Counted from the first letter of the stretch, positions 1 through 14,426 are shown. The stretch: 64,000 nucleotides of DNA from Deinococcus sonorensis KR-87 (GCF_040256395.1 NZ_CP158299.1:650001-714000), one strand, 5' to 3'. The notes: generated by a model not told the origin, from the letters alone. A program made the numbers and translations.

Positions 1-344
1 AGACGCTGGCCAGCGCCATCCGCATCGGCAATCCGGCCAGTGCGCCGCTGGCCCGCGCTGCCGTGCAGGAGTCGGGCGGCCTCTTTGACATGGCCAGCGA
101 CGACGAGATCATGCACGCCTACAACCTGATCGCCCGCGAGGGCGTGTTCTGCGAGCCGGCCAGCGCCACGCCGGTGGCGGGGCTGCTGAAACTCAAACGC
201 GAGGGGCGCCTCACGCCGGGGCAGACGGTGGTGGCGATTCTGACCGGCAATGGCCTGAAGGACCCGAACGCGGCCATGCGCGCGGTGGAGGCACCCAAAG
301 GCATCGAGGCCAGCCTGGACCGGGTGCTGGAGGCCATCCTTTGA
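1..344 (+). CDS. thrC: Threonine synthase, C-terminal part (5' end outside window)
   Basis: The frame is open from the window edge and ends at TGA 342-344. About 113 C-terminal residues are visible, including a TLASAIRIGNPAS stretch and a VAILTGNGLKDP stretch, both typical of the PLP-dependent threonine synthase family, which converts O-phosphohomoserine to threonine in the cytoplasm. The lysine that binds PLP would lie upstream of the window. The next gene, 39 nt away on the same strand, is homoserine kinase, which makes the substrate, so the pair reads as one threonine biosynthesis operon. Identification is firm despite the truncation. Confidence 0.93.
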   Translation, partial: TLASAIRIGNPASAPLARAAVQESGGLFDMASDDEIMHAYNLIAREGVFCEPASATPVAGLLKLKREGRLTPGQTVVAILTGNGLKDPNAAMRAVEAPKGIEASLDRVLEAIL

Positions 345-383
345 TCGGGAGGCCCCCCGCGCACCCCGCCGCCCGGTTGCAGC

Positions 384-1292
384 ATGGCTGAGTCGTTCAC
401 CGTCCGCGCGCCCGCCTCCAGCGCCAACCTGGGGCCCGGCTTCGACAGCCTGGGCCTGAGCCTGAGCCTGTGGACCACCCTGCGCCTGACCCGGCAGGCC
501 CGCACCGAGGTGGTGCCGCTGGGCGAGGCGTTGGAGGGCACGCCCGCCAACGAGAGCAACTACATCTATCAGGCGATGCTGCTGGCCGCCCGCAAGGTGG
601 GCCGCAAGCTGCCGCCGGTGCGGGTAGAGATCGAAACCGAGGTGCCGCTGGCGCGCGGCCTGGGCAGCAGCGCCGCCGCACTGGTGGCGGGGCTGGTGGC
701 CGGCAACGTGCTGCTGGGTGAACCGCTGAGCAGCGAGGACCTGCTGGACGTGGCGGCGCGCGAGGAAGGCCACCCGGATAACGTGGCGCCGGCGCTGTAC
801 GGCGGCATCGCCGTGGCGACGCTGGACAAGCTGGGCACCCACTACGTGCGACTGGAGCCGCCCGCGCACCTGGGCGTCACGGTGCTGATTCCGGACTTCG
901 AGCTGTCCACCAGCAAGGCCCGCGCTGTGCTGCCCACCGAGTACTCGCGCTCCGACACCGTCCACGCGCTGTCGCACGCCGCGCTGCTGGCCGCCGCACT
1001 GTCGCAGGGGCGGCTGGAGCTGCTGCAGCACGCCATGCAGGACTACGTGCACCAGATCTGGCGCGCGCCGCTGGTGCCGGGCCTCACCGACGTGCTGGAG
1101 GGCGCCACCCGTCACGGGGCGCTGGGCGCGGCCCTGAGCGGCGCCGGCCCCACCGTGCTGTGCTTTCACGACACCCGCCAGCCTACCGGCGGGCTGCACC
1201 AGTTCCTGAGCGGCGTGATGGCCCGCAACGGCCTGCACGGTCAGGTGCTGGACCTGCCGATTGATGTGGAAGGCACCACCGTCCACGGTTGA
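384..1292 (+). CDS. thrB: Homoserine kinase
   Basis: A 302-residue GHMP-family kinase that phosphorylates homoserine with ATP. The N-terminus has the family's [15 protein letters not shown] segment, and the phosphate-binding loop [13 protein letters not shown] lies near residue 95. A third GHMP motif, [12 protein letters not shown], is near residue 250. Length is normal for bacterial ThrB. It follows thrC closely on the same strand and precedes prs. No clear ribosome binding site is visible before the ATG, so expression may depend on translation of thrC. Confidence 0.95.
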   Translation: MAESFTVRAPASSANLGPGFDSLGLSLSLWTTLRLTRQARTEVVPLGEALEGTPANESNYIYQAMLLAARKVGRKLPPVRVEIETEVPLARGLGSSAAALVAGLVAGNVLLGEPLSSEDLLDVAAREEGHPDNVAPALYGGIAVATLDKLGTHYVRLEPPAHLGVTVLIPDFELSTSKARAVLPTEYSRSDTVHALSHAALLAAALSQGRLELLQHAMQDYVHQIWRAPLVPGLTDVLEGATRHGALGAALSGAGPTVLCFHDTRQPTGGLHQFLSGVMARNGLHGQVLDLPIDVEGTTVHG

Positions 1293-1425
1293 GCTCCGGG
1301 CACTACTGACCGGGTGACAGGACGAAACACCCGGCTGACGGCGCTATGCTACGACCGTCCCGACTCAGGTGCCGCGCGCAGCCTGTCCTGCCCTCAGACT
1401 CCCCCACCCAATGGAGGTTTCTCCC

Positions 1426-2388
1426 TTGAACATCAACCGTGGTCCGCTGCTCGTGTTTTCCGGGCAGAGCAACATTCCGCTCGCCCAGGAGATCTGTCAG
1501 CACCTGGGCATTCCATTGGGGCGGAGCGAGACGGTGAAGTTCACCAACGACAACATCATCGTGCAGTACGAGGAATCGCTGCGCGAGGGCGACGTGTTCA
1601 TCGTGCAGAGCTTCAGCACCCCGGTCAGCGACGCGATCATGGAACTGATGCTGCTGATCGACGCGGCCAAGAGCGCGTCTGCCGGGCGCGTCACCGCCGT
1701 GATTCCGTATTACAGCTACGCCCGCAGCGACAAGAAGGACGCGCCGCGCATCAGCATCGCCGGTCGGCTGGTGGCCGACCTGCTGCAGGAGGCCGGCGCC
1801 GACCGCATCCTGACCATGACGCTGCACAGCTCTCAGGTGCACGGCTTCTTCAAGGTGCCGGTAGACCACCTCTCCTCCGACCGCATCCTGGGCGAGCACT
1901 TCCAGCGGGTGGTGCCACACGCCCATGAAGGCGTGGTACTGGCGCCCGACGCCGGCAGCATCAAGCGGGCGGCGGCCATCGCGCACCGGCTCAACAGTGG
2001 TCTGGCCTTCATCGACAAGCAGCGCACCTCCGACACCACTGTGGACCCACGCGCCCTGATCGGTGACGTGCAGGGCAAGAACGTGTTCATCGTGGACGAC
2101 GAGATCAGCACCGCCGGCAGTCTGGTGGAGGCGGTCAACTTCGCCAAGCGGATGGGCGCCAAGGACGTGTACGTGGCCGTCACGCACGGCGTGTACACCG
2201 GCCCGGCGGTGGAGCGCATCCGCGCCCTGGACGCCGTGCAGGTGGCGAGCACCAACACGGTGCTGGTGCCGGAGAGCAAGATTGAGGGGTCCGGCGGCAA
2301 GATGCACGTGCTGTCGGTGGCCCAGCTGTTTGCCGACGCCATCCGCAACATTCACACCGGCGAGAGCGTCAGCACCCTGTTCGAGTGA
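1426..2388 (+). CDS. prs: Ribose-phosphate pyrophosphokinase (PRPP synthetase)
   Basis: This enzyme transfers pyrophosphate from ATP to ribose 5-phosphate, giving PRPP for nucleotide, histidine and tryptophan synthesis. Visible motifs are LLVFSGQSN at the N-terminus, KFTNDN, the ATP loop around YARSDKKD, and the PRPP-binding loop [13 protein letters not shown] near residue 220. The frame extends upstream, with an ATG at 1411 and a GTG at 1369. The TTG at 1426 is preferred because GGAGG at 1412-1416 sits 9 nt before it, and the protein then begins [13 protein letters not shown], as the family does. The ATG at 1411 has no ribosome site because it overlaps that sequence. Product is about 320 residues. 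Confidence 0.93.
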   Translation: MNINRGPLLVFSGQSNIPLAQEICQHLGIPLGRSETVKFTNDNIIVQYEESLREGDVFIVQSFSTPVSDAIMELMLLIDAAKSASAGRVTAVIPYYSYARSDKKDAPRISIAGRLVADLLQEAGADRILTMTLHSSQVHGFFKVPVDHLSSDRILGEHFQRVVPHAHEGVVLAPDAGSIKRAAAIAHRLNSGLAFIDKQRTSDTTVDPRALIGDVQGKNVFIVDDEISTAGSLVEAVNFAKRMGAKDVYVAVTHGVYTGPAVERIRALDAVQVASTNTVLVPESKIEGSGGKMHVLSVAQLFADAIRNIHTGESVSTLFE

Positions 2389-2398
2389 AGACGGTGCC

Positions 2399-2447
2399 GA
2401 ACAGGCGAAGGCCAGCGAATCAGGAATTCGCTGGCCTTCGCCTGTTC
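2399..2447. terminator. Bidirectional hairpin between prs and the DUF427 gene
   Basis: A perfect 22-bp inverted repeat (2399-2420 with 2426-2447) has a 5-nt loop. It lies between convergent genes and overlaps the last base pairs of the minus-strand gene. There is no T-run on either side, so it is a strong hairpin but not a textbook intrinsic terminator. Confidence 0.7.
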
Positions 2448-2730
2448 AGTCCGGCTGAACCTCCACACCCTTCCAGAAGGCGATGTACCCGGTGATGTTG
2501 CTGGCCGCCTGCTTCGGCTGAGGGTAATACCAGGCTGCGTCCCGGTTCTGCTGCCCGTCCACTTCCAGCGTGTAGTAGCTGGCCTCGCCCTTCCACGGGC
2601 AGGTGGTGTGGGTGGTGCTCTCCCGGAGGTACTGCGGGTTCACCGATTCGCGCGGGAAGTAGTGGTTGCCCTCCACCACCACCGTCTGGGTGCTGCTGGC
2701 GATGGTCTGACCGTTCCAGGTGGCTTTCAT
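2446..2730 (-). CDS. DUF427 domain protein
   Basis: A 94-residue protein that is entirely one DUF427 domain. Family features visible are MKATWNGQ at the start, the NHYFP segment, the THTTCPWKGEASYY core and a YIAFWKGVEV end. The biochemical function of the family is not established. The start ATG at 2730 is preceded 6 nt upstream by TAGCCT (minus strand), fitting a leaderless transcript. A GGAGG is also present but lies only 1 nt from the ATG, too close to act as a normal ribosome site. The gene is convergent with prs. Confidence 0.88.
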   Translation of the reverse strand: MKATWNGQTIASSTQTVVVEGNHYFPRESVNPQYLRESTTHTTCPWKGEASYYTLEVDGQQNRDAAWYYPQPKQAASNITGYIAFWKGVEVQPD

Positions 2731-2808
2731 GCCTCCAGGCTAGGGAAGCGGTCCGGCACCGGCTGTCAGATGGCCGACAGAGTGAGGGCGGCGTCAAGGC
2801 TGGCCGCA

Positions 2809-2838
2809 TTGACAAAGTTCCTTCGTTCACGATTCAAT
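2809..2838 (+). promoter_or_regulatory. Promoter of the amylase gene
   Basis: A perfect -35 hexamer TTGACA (2809-2814) is followed after 18 bp by TTCAAT (2833-2838). The ATG is at 2847, so transcription probably starts at or within a few bases of it. No ribosome binding site is visible. TACAGT at 2838-2843 is an alternative -10 box. Confidence 0.55.
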
Positions 2839-2846
2839 ACAGTTAA

Positions 2847-5891
<3,045 letters not shown>

Positions 5892-5902
5892 GCCGAGCAG
5901 TC

Positions 5903-5941
5903 AGACATGCCCCGGAGACAGACCTCCGGGGCATGTCTTTT
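5903..5941 (+). terminator. Intrinsic terminator after the amylase gene
   Basis: A perfect 15-bp stem (5903-5917 with 5924-5938), a 6-nt loop, and a TTTT run ending at 5941. Confidence 0.9.
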
Positions 5942-5967
5942 GTCTGACCATCATTTGCTTACCCGGC

Positions 5968-5996
5968 CTGACAAACCGCTGGCCTTCCTTCACAAT
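5968..5996 (+). promoter_or_regulatory. Leaderless promoter of the phosphate transport pair
   Basis: CTGACA (5968-5973), a 17-bp spacer and CACAAT (5991-5996) lie 7 nt before the ATG at 6004. Transcription should therefore start at the initiation codon. No ribosome binding site is visible. Confidence 0.65.
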
Positions 5997-6003
5997 TGGG
6001 ATC

Positions 6004-6641
6004 ATGGTTCTGTCAAGGTTCATGCCCAAGAATCCGCAATTCAGTGTCCTGTTCACGCAGCAGGCCCGGATTGCGGCCCAGACCGCCCAGGCGCTGTGCA
6101 CGCTGCTGCAGGACTACACCGAGGTGGAGGCAAAGGTGCAGGCCATCCGCGACCTAGAGCACGAGGCCGACCGGCTGAGCAAGCAGCTGGTGGAGGTGCT
6201 GTCGCAGTCATTTATCGTGCCGTTCGATCGCGAGGACATCATTCAGCTGATCGAACACCTGGACGACGTGGTGGACGACATCGAGGAGGCCGCCCGCAAG
6301 CTGGTGCTGTACCGGGTGCGGCAGCCGTCGCCGCAGGCCGCCACGCTGGCCGAGATCGTGCGCCAGCAGGCCGAGGTGCTGGCCCAGGGCATGCCGCTGC
6401 TGGAGTCGGCGGGCCGATACGGTGAGCTGCGCCAGCTGATGGAGCAGGTGCGGCAGCTGGAAGACCAGGGCGATCAGGTCAGCGACGAGGTGCAGGTGGG
6501 CCTGTATGACGGCGTGACGGACGTGCCGGGGATGGTGGCGGCCATGCGGATGGGCGAGATCCTGGCGCTGCTTGAAAGCGCCATCGATCAGGCGCAGCGG
6601 GTGGCCAAGACGGTCGAGAACGTCATGCTCAAGAACGCCTG

Positions 6642-6642
<1 letters not shown>
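6004..6642 (+). CDS. DUF47 family phosphate transport regulator (PhoU-like)
   Basis: A 212-residue all-helical protein of the DUF47/PhoU-like family. The pattern is visible in DLEHEADRL near residue 50 and in DREDIIQLIEHLDDVVDDIE near residue 75, whose acidic residues bind metal in PhoU-type proteins. It overlaps the pit gene by one base (TGATG), a pairing widespread in bacteria, where the small protein is thought to modulate the Pit permease. Cytoplasmic. A second Met at residue 7 is a possible start, but the promoter spacing favours 6004. Confidence 0.9.
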
Positions 6643-7637
<995 letters not shown>

Positions 7638-7644
7638 ACAGCAA

Positions 7645-7685
7645 CAAGAAGGCCGGCTGACCACAGCAGTCAGCCGGCCTTCTTG
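7645..7685. terminator. Bidirectional terminator between pit and tdh
   Basis: A 17-bp perfect stem (7645-7661 with 7669-7685) with a 7-nt loop lies between convergent genes. T-rich sequence follows on both strands (CTTCTTT on the plus strand). Confidence 0.85.
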
Positions 7686-7690
7686 CTTCT

Positions 7691-8737
<1,047 letters not shown>

Positions 8738-8849
8738 GTCTAGACGGTTCTAGCGTCATCTGTGGCCGCACGCAAGGACCGGCCGAACAATGGCCCGCCG
8801 CTGCCCCCACCCGGCCCACGCCGGACCCGTTTCACGCTAAGCTCGGCCC

Positions 8850-8993
8850 ATGATCACCTTTCGAAAGAGCAATGCCCTGGAACCGGAGAAGGAGCGGTCG
8901 GTACAGATAGACCTGGTGCCGCTGCTGCTGTTCGGCCTGGGCTTTCTGCTGACCCGGACCCTGATCTCGACGTGGAAGGCGGAACCCGCATGA
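8850..8993 (+). CDS. Small membrane protein of unknown function, 47 residues
   Basis: An ATG at 8850 opens a 47-codon frame ending at TGA 8991-8993. TAAGCT (8838-8843) lies 6 nt before the ATG, a good leaderless promoter box. The stop overlaps the ATG of the next gene (ATGA), which supports real translation and coupling. The protein has a charged N-terminal third (KSNALEPEKERS) and then a hydrophobic stretch, LVPLLLFGLGFLL, long enough to be one membrane helix. I do not recognise the family. Confidence 0.6.
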   Translation: MITFRKSNALEPEKERSVQIDLVPLLLFGLGFLLTRTLISTWKAEPA

Positions 8994-9397
8994 CCCAGCA
9001 ACCTCAACAGATGCTCCGCAGCGTAGGCAGTGACCGGGCGGTGGTGCCCGGCTGGACCAACATCGTACCGGGCGTGAAGGACGCCATCGAACTGCAGCTG
9101 GACCTGCAGGAGAGCGACATGAAGCGCGAGCAGGCGCTGCTGCTGATCGAGTTCTGGGCCACGCCAGAAAACCTGACGCTGCAGTCGCTGCTGCCGGTGC
9201 GCGCCTTCGTGGGCGAGCCGAAAGGCTGGTGCGTGTTTCTGCCGGCGCAGGGACGGGTGTTCATCCGGGCCATTGACCCGCAGCCGAGCCCCCCGCTGCT
9301 GGCCGCCCACGGCATCAACCTGGACCCGCAGACGCCGGTGGGCACCACCGTGCACGTCAAGGTGGAGTTTCCCAAAGCAGCGCCCGGCAGCAACTGA
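8990..9397 (+). CDS. Conserved hypothetical protein
   Basis: A 135-residue soluble protein beginning MTQQPQQMLR. The frame is open further upstream, but the ATG at 8990 is chosen because it overlaps the stop of the 47-residue gene by 4 nt. No signal peptide or membrane segment is visible. There is an acidic amphipathic segment (QLDLQESDMKREQ) and a C-terminal beta-rich half. I recognise no domain or catalytic motif. The likely partner is the small membrane protein encoded just before it. Confidence 0.65.
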   Translation: MTQQPQQMLRSVGSDRAVVPGWTNIVPGVKDAIELQLDLQESDMKREQALLLIEFWATPENLTLQSLLPVRAFVGEPKGWCVFLPAQGRVFIRAIDPQPSPPLLAAHGINLDPQTPVGTTVHVKVEFPKAAPGSN

Positions 9398-9408
9398 AGG
9401 GCAACAGC

Positions 9409-9443
9409 GAGGGGGCCGGGCGCAGACGCTGCCCGACCCCCTC
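9409..9443. terminator. Convergent terminator hairpin
   Basis: A 13-bp stem (9409-9421 with 9431-9443) contains one mismatch on the plus strand that becomes a G-U pair on the minus strand. CTTCTTG follows on the plus strand. It lies between the hypothetical gene and the convergent epimerase-like gene. Confidence 0.6.
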
Positions 9444-9455
9444 TTCTTGCCTTGC

Positions 9456-10406
9456 TTATACCGTGCTGACGGTGCCGGCGTGCCGCTGGTACCAGCGGTA
9501 GGTCTTGCGGAAGCCGCCCTCCAGCGAGGTGTCCGGCACCCAGCCGGCCCGGATCAGCCGCTCCGGGTCGCCCTGACGGCGTGGCGGCGGCAGCGGGGTG
9601 CTGTCGTCGAAGCAGAAACGGCCGGTGTAGCCGGTCACGCGGCCCACGCATTCGGCCAGCTGCACCAGGGTGTGCGGCTCCCGCTGCCGGATGCCGATGG
9701 TGCCGGGCTCCGAGAGCTGCTCGATCAGGAACAGGCAGGCGTCGGCGAGGTCGTCGATGTACAGCGCCTCACACGGCAGGTCCGGGTGGCCGTGCAGCTG
9801 CACCTGCGGCTGGCCCGTCTCGGCCGCCTGGATCACCTTGCGGAACAGGGCGCTCACCAGGTTGCCTCTGGGGGCGTCCAGCCGCAGCCCCGGCCCGTAC
9901 AGGCCGGTGGCCACCGCGCTGGAGAAGTGGCAGCCGTACTGGGTGCGGTAGCTGTCGCACAGCTCGGTCATGATGGTGCTGGCCGCCTCCCGGGCGCGCT
10001 GGCTCTCGGCGATCAGCTCGGCCTGCAGGTAATCGGCGTCGCGGTTCACCACCCGCGCGTCGAAGAGGGTCGGGTCGCAGTCGATGCACAGCAGCCGCTC
10101 GCTCTCGTAGAGGTAGGCGGCGTGAATCACGCTGCTCATCATCATCAGGGCCTGCCGCAGCCAGGTGGCGGGCGTCAGGCTGTCGTCCAGCACCCCGCCC
10201 AGGCTGATGGGGGCCAGGAACACGTAATCCGGCAGGTGCGCCTCGAAGAAGGCGTTCACGGCGGCCGGCTCCCAGGCGGCCGGGGCATCGTCGTCGCGCA
10301 CCACGATGTTGTGGTACCCCAGCTGACGCAGGTGCCGGACAATCGCTCCCCCCACAACCTCGTTGTGTCCGGTCACAAAGATTTTGGAGTCGAGCGCGAG
10401 TTTCAC
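9456..10406 (-). CDS. GDP-L-fucose-synthase-like protein lacking catalytic residues
   Basis: A 316-residue short-chain-dehydrogenase fold protein closest to GDP-L-fucose synthase (Fcl/WcaG). The family end of the substrate domain is clear: LCDSYRTQYGCHF followed by TGLYGPG. However, the dinucleotide loop reads GHNEVVGG (second glycine replaced by Glu), and the catalytic Tyr and Lys of the YxxxK motif align with Arg and Ser. The catalytic Ser position is also changed. It is therefore probably not an oxidoreductase. The frame is open to 10646, overlapping the upstream gene. GTG 10406 is chosen because GAGG lies about 6 nt before it and the product then begins like Fcl (LDSKIFVTGH). ATG 10484 has no ribosome site. 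Last gene of a three-gene operon. Confidence 0.75.
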   Translation of the reverse strand: MKLALDSKIFVTGHNEVVGGAIVRHLRQLGYHNIVVRDDDAPAAWEPAAVNAFFEAHLPDYVFLAPISLGGVLDDSLTPATWLRQALMMMSSVIHAAYLYESERLLCIDCDPTLFDARVVNRDADYLQAELIAESQRAREAASTIMTELCDSYRTQYGCHFSSAVATGLYGPGLRLDAPRGNLVSALFRKVIQAAETGQPQVQLHGHPDLPCEALYIDDLADACLFLIEQLSEPGTIGIRQREPHTLVQLAECVGRVTGYTGRFCFDDSTPLPPPRRQGDPERLIRAGWVPDTSLEGGFRKTYRWYQRHAGTVSTV

Positions 10407-10486
10407 CGTCAACCTCAGGGGGTCTGCTGCGGGCGGGAGCGCGCAGAGCGAAGCCGACCGGGAAAGAGCCGGATCAGCGGTCATGG

Positions 10487-11293
10487 TCAGCCGTACAGTT
10501 CTTGGCGCTCGGTGCCGTCCGGCAGCGCCACCGAGAAGCGGCGCAGCCGCGCGGCCTGCAGCAGCAGGCGCCACACGAACAGCGGGTTGAGCAGCACGTA
10601 ACGTTTCCACAGGCGGCCCGGCTCTTTGGTGAGTCGGTAGAACCACTCCAGGCCGGCGTCCTGCATGTGCTTGGGCGCCTGCGCGAGCGTGCCCGCGTGG
10701 AAGTCGAAGGCCGCGCCCACCGCCAGCACCGGCATCGGCAGCAGGTTACGGTACTCGAAGGCCCACACCTCCTGGCGCGGGCAGCCCAGCCCCACGAACA
10801 CCGCGTCGGCCCCGGAAGCCCGGATGCGCTCGGCGATCTCGCGCTGCTCTTCCGGGGTGGTGCGCCGGAACTTGGACGCCTCCATCCCGGCGATGCGCAG
10901 GCCCGGGTACTTCTGCTGCAGGTTGCTGGCAAACTTCTCCAGCACCTCCTGCTTGCTGCCGTACAGATACACGCTCATGCCCTGCTTGCCGAGCGCCTCG
11001 GCGGTGTACAGCGTCAGGTTCGGGCCGTACACCCGGTCCGGCAGGGCCTTGCCGTACAGCAGCCGCAGCGCCCAGCGGACCGGCTGGCCGTCCGGCACCA
11101 CCAGGTCCAGGCCATTCAGCCGCCGGGCGTGTTCCGGGTCCAGGTGGCCGGTCATCACGCCGTGCACCGCCAGGGCGCTCACCGCCAGCGGCCGCTTCTC
11201 GGTGGCCGCCTGCATGATGCGCGCCACCGCCGCGTCGTAGTCCACGGCATTGATGCCCACGCCCAGCACGCTATGGCGCCCCAGATCAATCAT
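10487..11293 (-). CDS. WecG/TagA/CpsF family glycosyltransferase
   Basis: A 268-residue GT26-family enzyme that adds a sugar to a lipid-linked intermediate at the inner face of the membrane. Visible family motifs are [21 protein letters not shown] and [15 protein letters not shown], the last being the most conserved block (GxGxPxQE). A C-terminal basic and aromatic region, [17 protein letters not shown], is the usual membrane-association end. Its ATG overlaps the stop of the epimerase gene by 8 nt, so it is co-translated. Probably the second sugar transferase of the EPS repeat unit (inference). Confidence 0.9.
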   Translation of the reverse strand: MIDLGRHSVLGVGINAVDYDAAVARIMQAATEKRPLAVSALAVHGVMTGHLDPEHARRLNGLDLVVPDGQPVRWALRLLYGKALPDRVYGPNLTLYTAEALGKQGMSVYLYGSKQEVLEKFASNLQQKYPGLRIAGMEASKFRRTTPEEQREIAERIRASGADAVFVGLGCPRQEVWAFEYRNLLPMPVLAVGAAFDFHAGTLAQAPKHMQDAGLEWFYRLTKEPGRLWKRYVLLNPLFVWRLLLQAARLRRFSVALPDGTERQELYG

Positions 11294-12359
11294 GCGAGAC
11301 CACCCAGCGCTCCTGGTTGTAGTCGTACATCTCCTGCAGGATGCGCGGCACGTCGTAGGTGATCTGCCACTCGGGGTAGTGCTGCTTGAACTTGGCCAGA
11401 TCGCTGATGTACCAGATGTGGTCGCCGATGCGGTTGTCCTCGGCGTAGCTGTGGTTCATCGGCTGCCCGGTGATCTGCTCGCACAGCTCGATGGCCTCCA
11501 TCATGCTGCAGTTGCTCTCGCGCCCGCCGCCGATGTTGTAGACCTCCGCCACGCGCGGGTTCAGGTAGAACTGATGGAAGGCGGAGATCAGGTCGGCGCT
11601 GTGGATGTTGTCGCGCACCTGCTTGCCCTTGTAGCCGAACACCGTGTAGTGGGTGCCGCTCATGGCGCACTTCATCAGGTAGGCCAGGAAGCCGTGCAGC
11701 TGGGTGCCCGAGTGGTTGGGGCCGGTCAGGCAGCCGCCGCGGAAGCACACGGTCGGCATGTCAAAGTAGCGGCCGTACTCCTGCACCAGCACGTCGGCGG
11801 CCACCTTGCTGGCCCCGAACAGCGAGTGCTTGGTCTGGTCGATGCTCATGTCCTCGGCGATGCCGACGGTGTAGCGGTGCGAGGGGTCGATCTCCCAGCG
11901 CTTCTCCAGCTCCTGGAGCGGCAGCAGGTTGGGCGTGTCACCGTACACCTTGTTGGTGCTGGTGAAGATAAAAGGCGTGGTGGGGCAGAAGGTGCGGGCG
12001 GCCTGCAGCAGGTTCAGCGTGCCGTTGGCGTTCACCGAGAAGTCCGAGAAGGGGTCGCGGGCGGCCCAGTCGTGCGAGGGCTGCGCGGCCGTGTGAATGA
12101 TCAGCGCCAGGTCCTTGCCGTAGTGCTGAAAGATCTTCTCGATCTCGGTGTAGTCGCGGATGTCCACATCCAGGTGGGTGTAGTTCTTCAGGTCCTTTTC
12201 CAGGCGGCGCTGGTTCCACTGGGTGGAGGCCTCCTCGCCGAAGAAGAACTTGCGCATGTCGTTGTCGAGGCCCACCACGTCCATGCCCATGCCGGCAAAG
12301 TGACGCACCGCTTCTGATCCGATCAATCCTGCAGAACCCGTTACCAGTACGACACTCAT
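11286..12359 (-). CDS. NAD-dependent nucleotide-sugar epimerase, CDP-paratose-2-epimerase-like
   Basis: A 357-residue extended short-chain dehydrogenase. The NAD loop is [10 protein letters not shown] at the N-terminus. [11 protein letters not shown] segment near residue 95 and STNKVYGD near residue 125 match the CDP-tyvelose/paratose 2-epimerase branch. The usual catalytic Tyr-Lys pair is not in canonical YxxxK form here (FGASKVAAD is present), as can occur in that branch. ATG 12359 is chosen over TTG 12365 because AGGAG lies 7 nt before the ATG. First gene of the operon driven by the tandem-repeat promoter at 12459-12491. The exact nucleotide sugar cannot be told. Confidence 0.85.
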   Translation of the reverse strand: MSVVLVTGSAGLIGSEAVRHFAGMGMDVVGLDNDMRKFFFGEEASTQWNQRRLEKDLKNYTHLDVDIRDYTEIEKIFQHYGKDLALIIHTAAQPSHDWAARDPFSDFSVNANGTLNLLQAARTFCPTTPFIFTSTNKVYGDTPNLLPLQELEKRWEIDPSHRYTVGIAEDMSIDQTKHSLFGASKVAADVLVQEYGRYFDMPTVCFRGGCLTGPNHSGTQLHGFLAYLMKCAMSGTHYTVFGYKGKQVRDNIHSADLISAFHQFYLNPRVAEVYNIGGGRESNCSMMEAIELCEQITGQPMNHSYAEDNRIGDHIWYISDLAKFKQHYPEWQITYDVPRILQEMYDYNQERWVVSHD

Positions 12360-12458
12360 CTTCAAACTCCTTTAGTGATTGGCGAATCGTGGGCCGCAGC
12401 GCACCGGCCGGAGGGCCTGGACCGCGCCGAAGAGCTTCTACCCCATCGGGTTGCCCCT

Positions 12459-12491
12459 ACTGTGAGGGAGCAGGCGTAAAAGAGGCGCTAA
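12459..12491 (-). promoter_or_regulatory. EPS tandem-repeat promoter (site a), epimerase operon
   Basis: On the minus strand: TTAGCG, 5 bp, TTTACG, 10 bp, CACAGT. The hexamers start 11 bp apart. The -10-like hexamer ends about 100 nt before the ATG at 12359. Confidence 0.6.
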
Positions 12492-12625
12492 ACCATCTCC
12501 TCACCTGTGAAGGGTGAGGCATGCAGTGTGAACACCAGGACCCCCGGAACCGCGGCAGCGCCGCCGCCAACGCGTCCGCGCCACGGCTGGAAACCCCACA
12601 CGACGTTGCCGTGCCGCGCGGCGAT

Positions 12626-12658
12626 TTTGCGTTCACTTAACGACCTCCCGGTCACGAT
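12626..12658 (+). promoter_or_regulatory. EPS tandem-repeat promoter (site c), wbaP
   Basis: TTTGCG (12626-12631), 5 bp, TTAACG (12637-12642), 10 bp, CACGAT (12653-12658), followed by a roughly 90-nt leader to the ATG at 12755. Confidence 0.6.
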
Positions 12659-12754
12659 AGGGGCGTCTTGTTGGAGGGCCGATCTTTCTCCGGCGCCACG
12701 TTTTCCCCTCCTTGCCCTGGATGTTCGCCCGGCGCTGGCCGATCAGGAGTCTGC

Positions 12755-14200
12755 ATGCACGTCACCACCCGCTCAACACGCCCTGGTCTCAAACCGCAGG
12801 CCCATACCCATCGTCTCTTCCGCAACCGCTCGCTGCTGGGCGGGCTGTGCATGGCCCTGGCCGATCTGGCCGCCCTGCTGCTGGCCGTCTACTTCGCCAC
12901 CTGGCTGCGCAACGTCCTGTTCGCGCCGGTGCTGCACCCGGACTGGGTGTGGTTCTCGGCGTGCATGTGGCTGCTGGGCGCCTTCATCCTGAAGCTGCTG
13001 CCCGGCTGGGGCCTGAGCGCGGCCACCGAGCTCAAGCGCATGACCGAGCTGACCTTCACCGTGCTGGCCGTCACGGCAGCTTCGCTGTTCCTGGCCAACC
13101 ACGACGGTCAGGTGAGCCGCGTGGCCCTGGTGTTCAGCCTGGTGCTGGCGCTGCCGCTCAGCCTGCTGCTGCGGCACACGGCCCGCTCGCTGCTGCTGCG
13201 CGCCGGGCTGTGGGGCCTGCCCACCGCCATCTACGGCGGCGGGCACACCGGACGCTCGCTGATCGCGGCGCTGCGGGAGAACCCCGGGTACGGCTACATC
13301 CCCTCGGCGGTGTTCGACGACGATCCGGCCCTGAGCGGGCAGACGGTGGACGGCGTGCCCGTGCTGGGTCCAGCCTCGCGCACGGTGCACAACGTGCCGG
13401 CAGCGGTGCTGGCCATGCCGGGCCTGAGCCGCGAGCGCATGAATGAGCTGCTGGAAGGCCCGCTGTCTCACTACCGCAACGTGGTGATCATCCCGGACCT
13501 GTTCGAGATGGAGAGCATCTGGGTCAAGGCCAGCGATTTCGGCGGCGTGCTGGGCCTGGAGGTCACGCGCTACCTGCTGGACCCGGTCGCCACCTTCGGC
13601 AAGCGGGCCTTCGATCTGGTGGCCGTGCTGATCACGCTGCCGCTGTGGCTGCTGCCGTGCCTGCTGCTGGCGGCGCTGATCTGGCTGGAGGACCGCCAGA
13701 ACCCACTGTTTCTGCAGCCGCGCATCGGGCTGGACGGCCAGACCTTCCTGACCTGGAAGTTCCGCACCATGGTGCCGAACGCCGAGGACGTGCTGCGCCG
13801 CACGCTGGCCGAGGACCCGGCGCTGATGGCCGAGTGGCTGGAGTTCTACAAGCTGAAGCGCGACCCGCGCATCACGCGGGTGGGCCGGGTCATCCGCAAG
13901 CTCAGCCTGGACGAGCTGCCACAGCTGGTGAACGTGCTGACCGGCCAGATGTCACTGGTCGGACCGCGCCCGCTGCCCGACTACCACCACAGCCAGCTGC
14001 CGCCGCAGGTGCAGGCGCTGCGCGAGAAGGTGCGCCCCGGCATGACCGGCCTGTGGCAGGTGTCGGGCCGCAGCGAGAGCGGCAACATCGGCATGGAGCG
14101 CTGGGACCCCTACTACGTCCGCAACTGGAGCATCTGGCTGGACCTGGTGGTGCTGATGCGGACAGTCCGGGCGGTCATTCGCGGCTCCGGCGCATACTGA
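12755..14200 (+). CDS. wbaP: Undecaprenyl-phosphate sugar phosphotransferase, WbaP type
   Basis: A 481-residue initiating enzyme that transfers a sugar 1-phosphate from a nucleotide sugar to undecaprenyl phosphate. Four or five hydrophobic segments occupy the first ~160 residues, then a CoA-binding-like domain, then a further membrane segment and the catalytic domain. Conserved catalytic-domain motifs are [31 protein letters not shown] and [17 protein letters not shown] 12755 is used because AGGAG (12745-12749) precedes it by 5 nt; the frame is open further upstream without a better start. It faces away from the epimerase operon and has its own tandem-repeat promoter and terminator. The sugar (Gal, Glc or other) is not decidable. 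Confidence 0.93.
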   Translation: MHVTTRSTRPGLKPQAHTHRLFRNRSLLGGLCMALADLAALLLAVYFATWLRNVLFAPVLHPDWVWFSACMWLLGAFILKLLPGWGLSAATELKRMTELTFTVLAVTAASLFLANHDGQVSRVALVFSLVLALPLSLLLRHTARSLLLRAGLWGLPTAIYGGGHTGRSLIAALRENPGYGYIPSAVFDDDPALSGQTVDGVPVLGPASRTVHNVPAAVLAMPGLSRERMNELLEGPLSHYRNVVIIPDLFEMESIWVKASDFGGVLGLEVTRYLLDPVATFGKRAFDLVAVLITLPLWLLPCLLLAALIWLEDRQNPLFLQPRIGLDGQTFLTWKFRTMVPNAEDVLRRTLAEDPALMAEWLEFYKLKRDPRITRVGRVIRKLSLDELPQLVNVLTGQMSLVGPRPLPDYHHSQLPPQVQALREKVRPGMTGLWQVSGRSESGNIGMERWDPYYVRNWSIWLDLVVLMRTVRAVIRGSGAY

Positions 14201-14220
14201 AGTTAGCGCCTGTAGGGTGT

Positions 14221-14251
14221 CGGGGGCGGTGGAGCGTATCCACCGCCCCCG
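14221..14251 (+). terminator. Terminator hairpin after wbaP
   Basis: A perfect 13-bp stem (14221-14233 with 14239-14251) with a 5-nt loop. There is no T-run. Confidence 0.65.
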
Positions 14252-14426
14252 GTCATATGCCCGTTCCAGCGGCAGTCCTTACGGTGGCTGAAGCCCTGCG
14301 CCTGACAGCTCCACTGCCCATGCGTGTTCCCGCCTGTTGGCAGACGTTCCCTGACGGTGGAAGGGCTCAGCGGCGGGAATGTATCCGGCAGGACCGCTGA
14401 CGCCGCCGCTCCCGGGCCACAACAAA

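Larger units (their letters stand above)
12360..12754. other. Divergent regulatory region between two EPS operons
   Basis: 395 nt without a convincing gene separates the minus-strand epimerase operon from the plus-strand wbaP gene. Each side carries one copy of the tandem-repeat promoter described separately (12459-12491 minus, 12626-12658 plus). The two leaders are each about 90-100 nt. No further structure was recognised. Confidence 0.7.
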
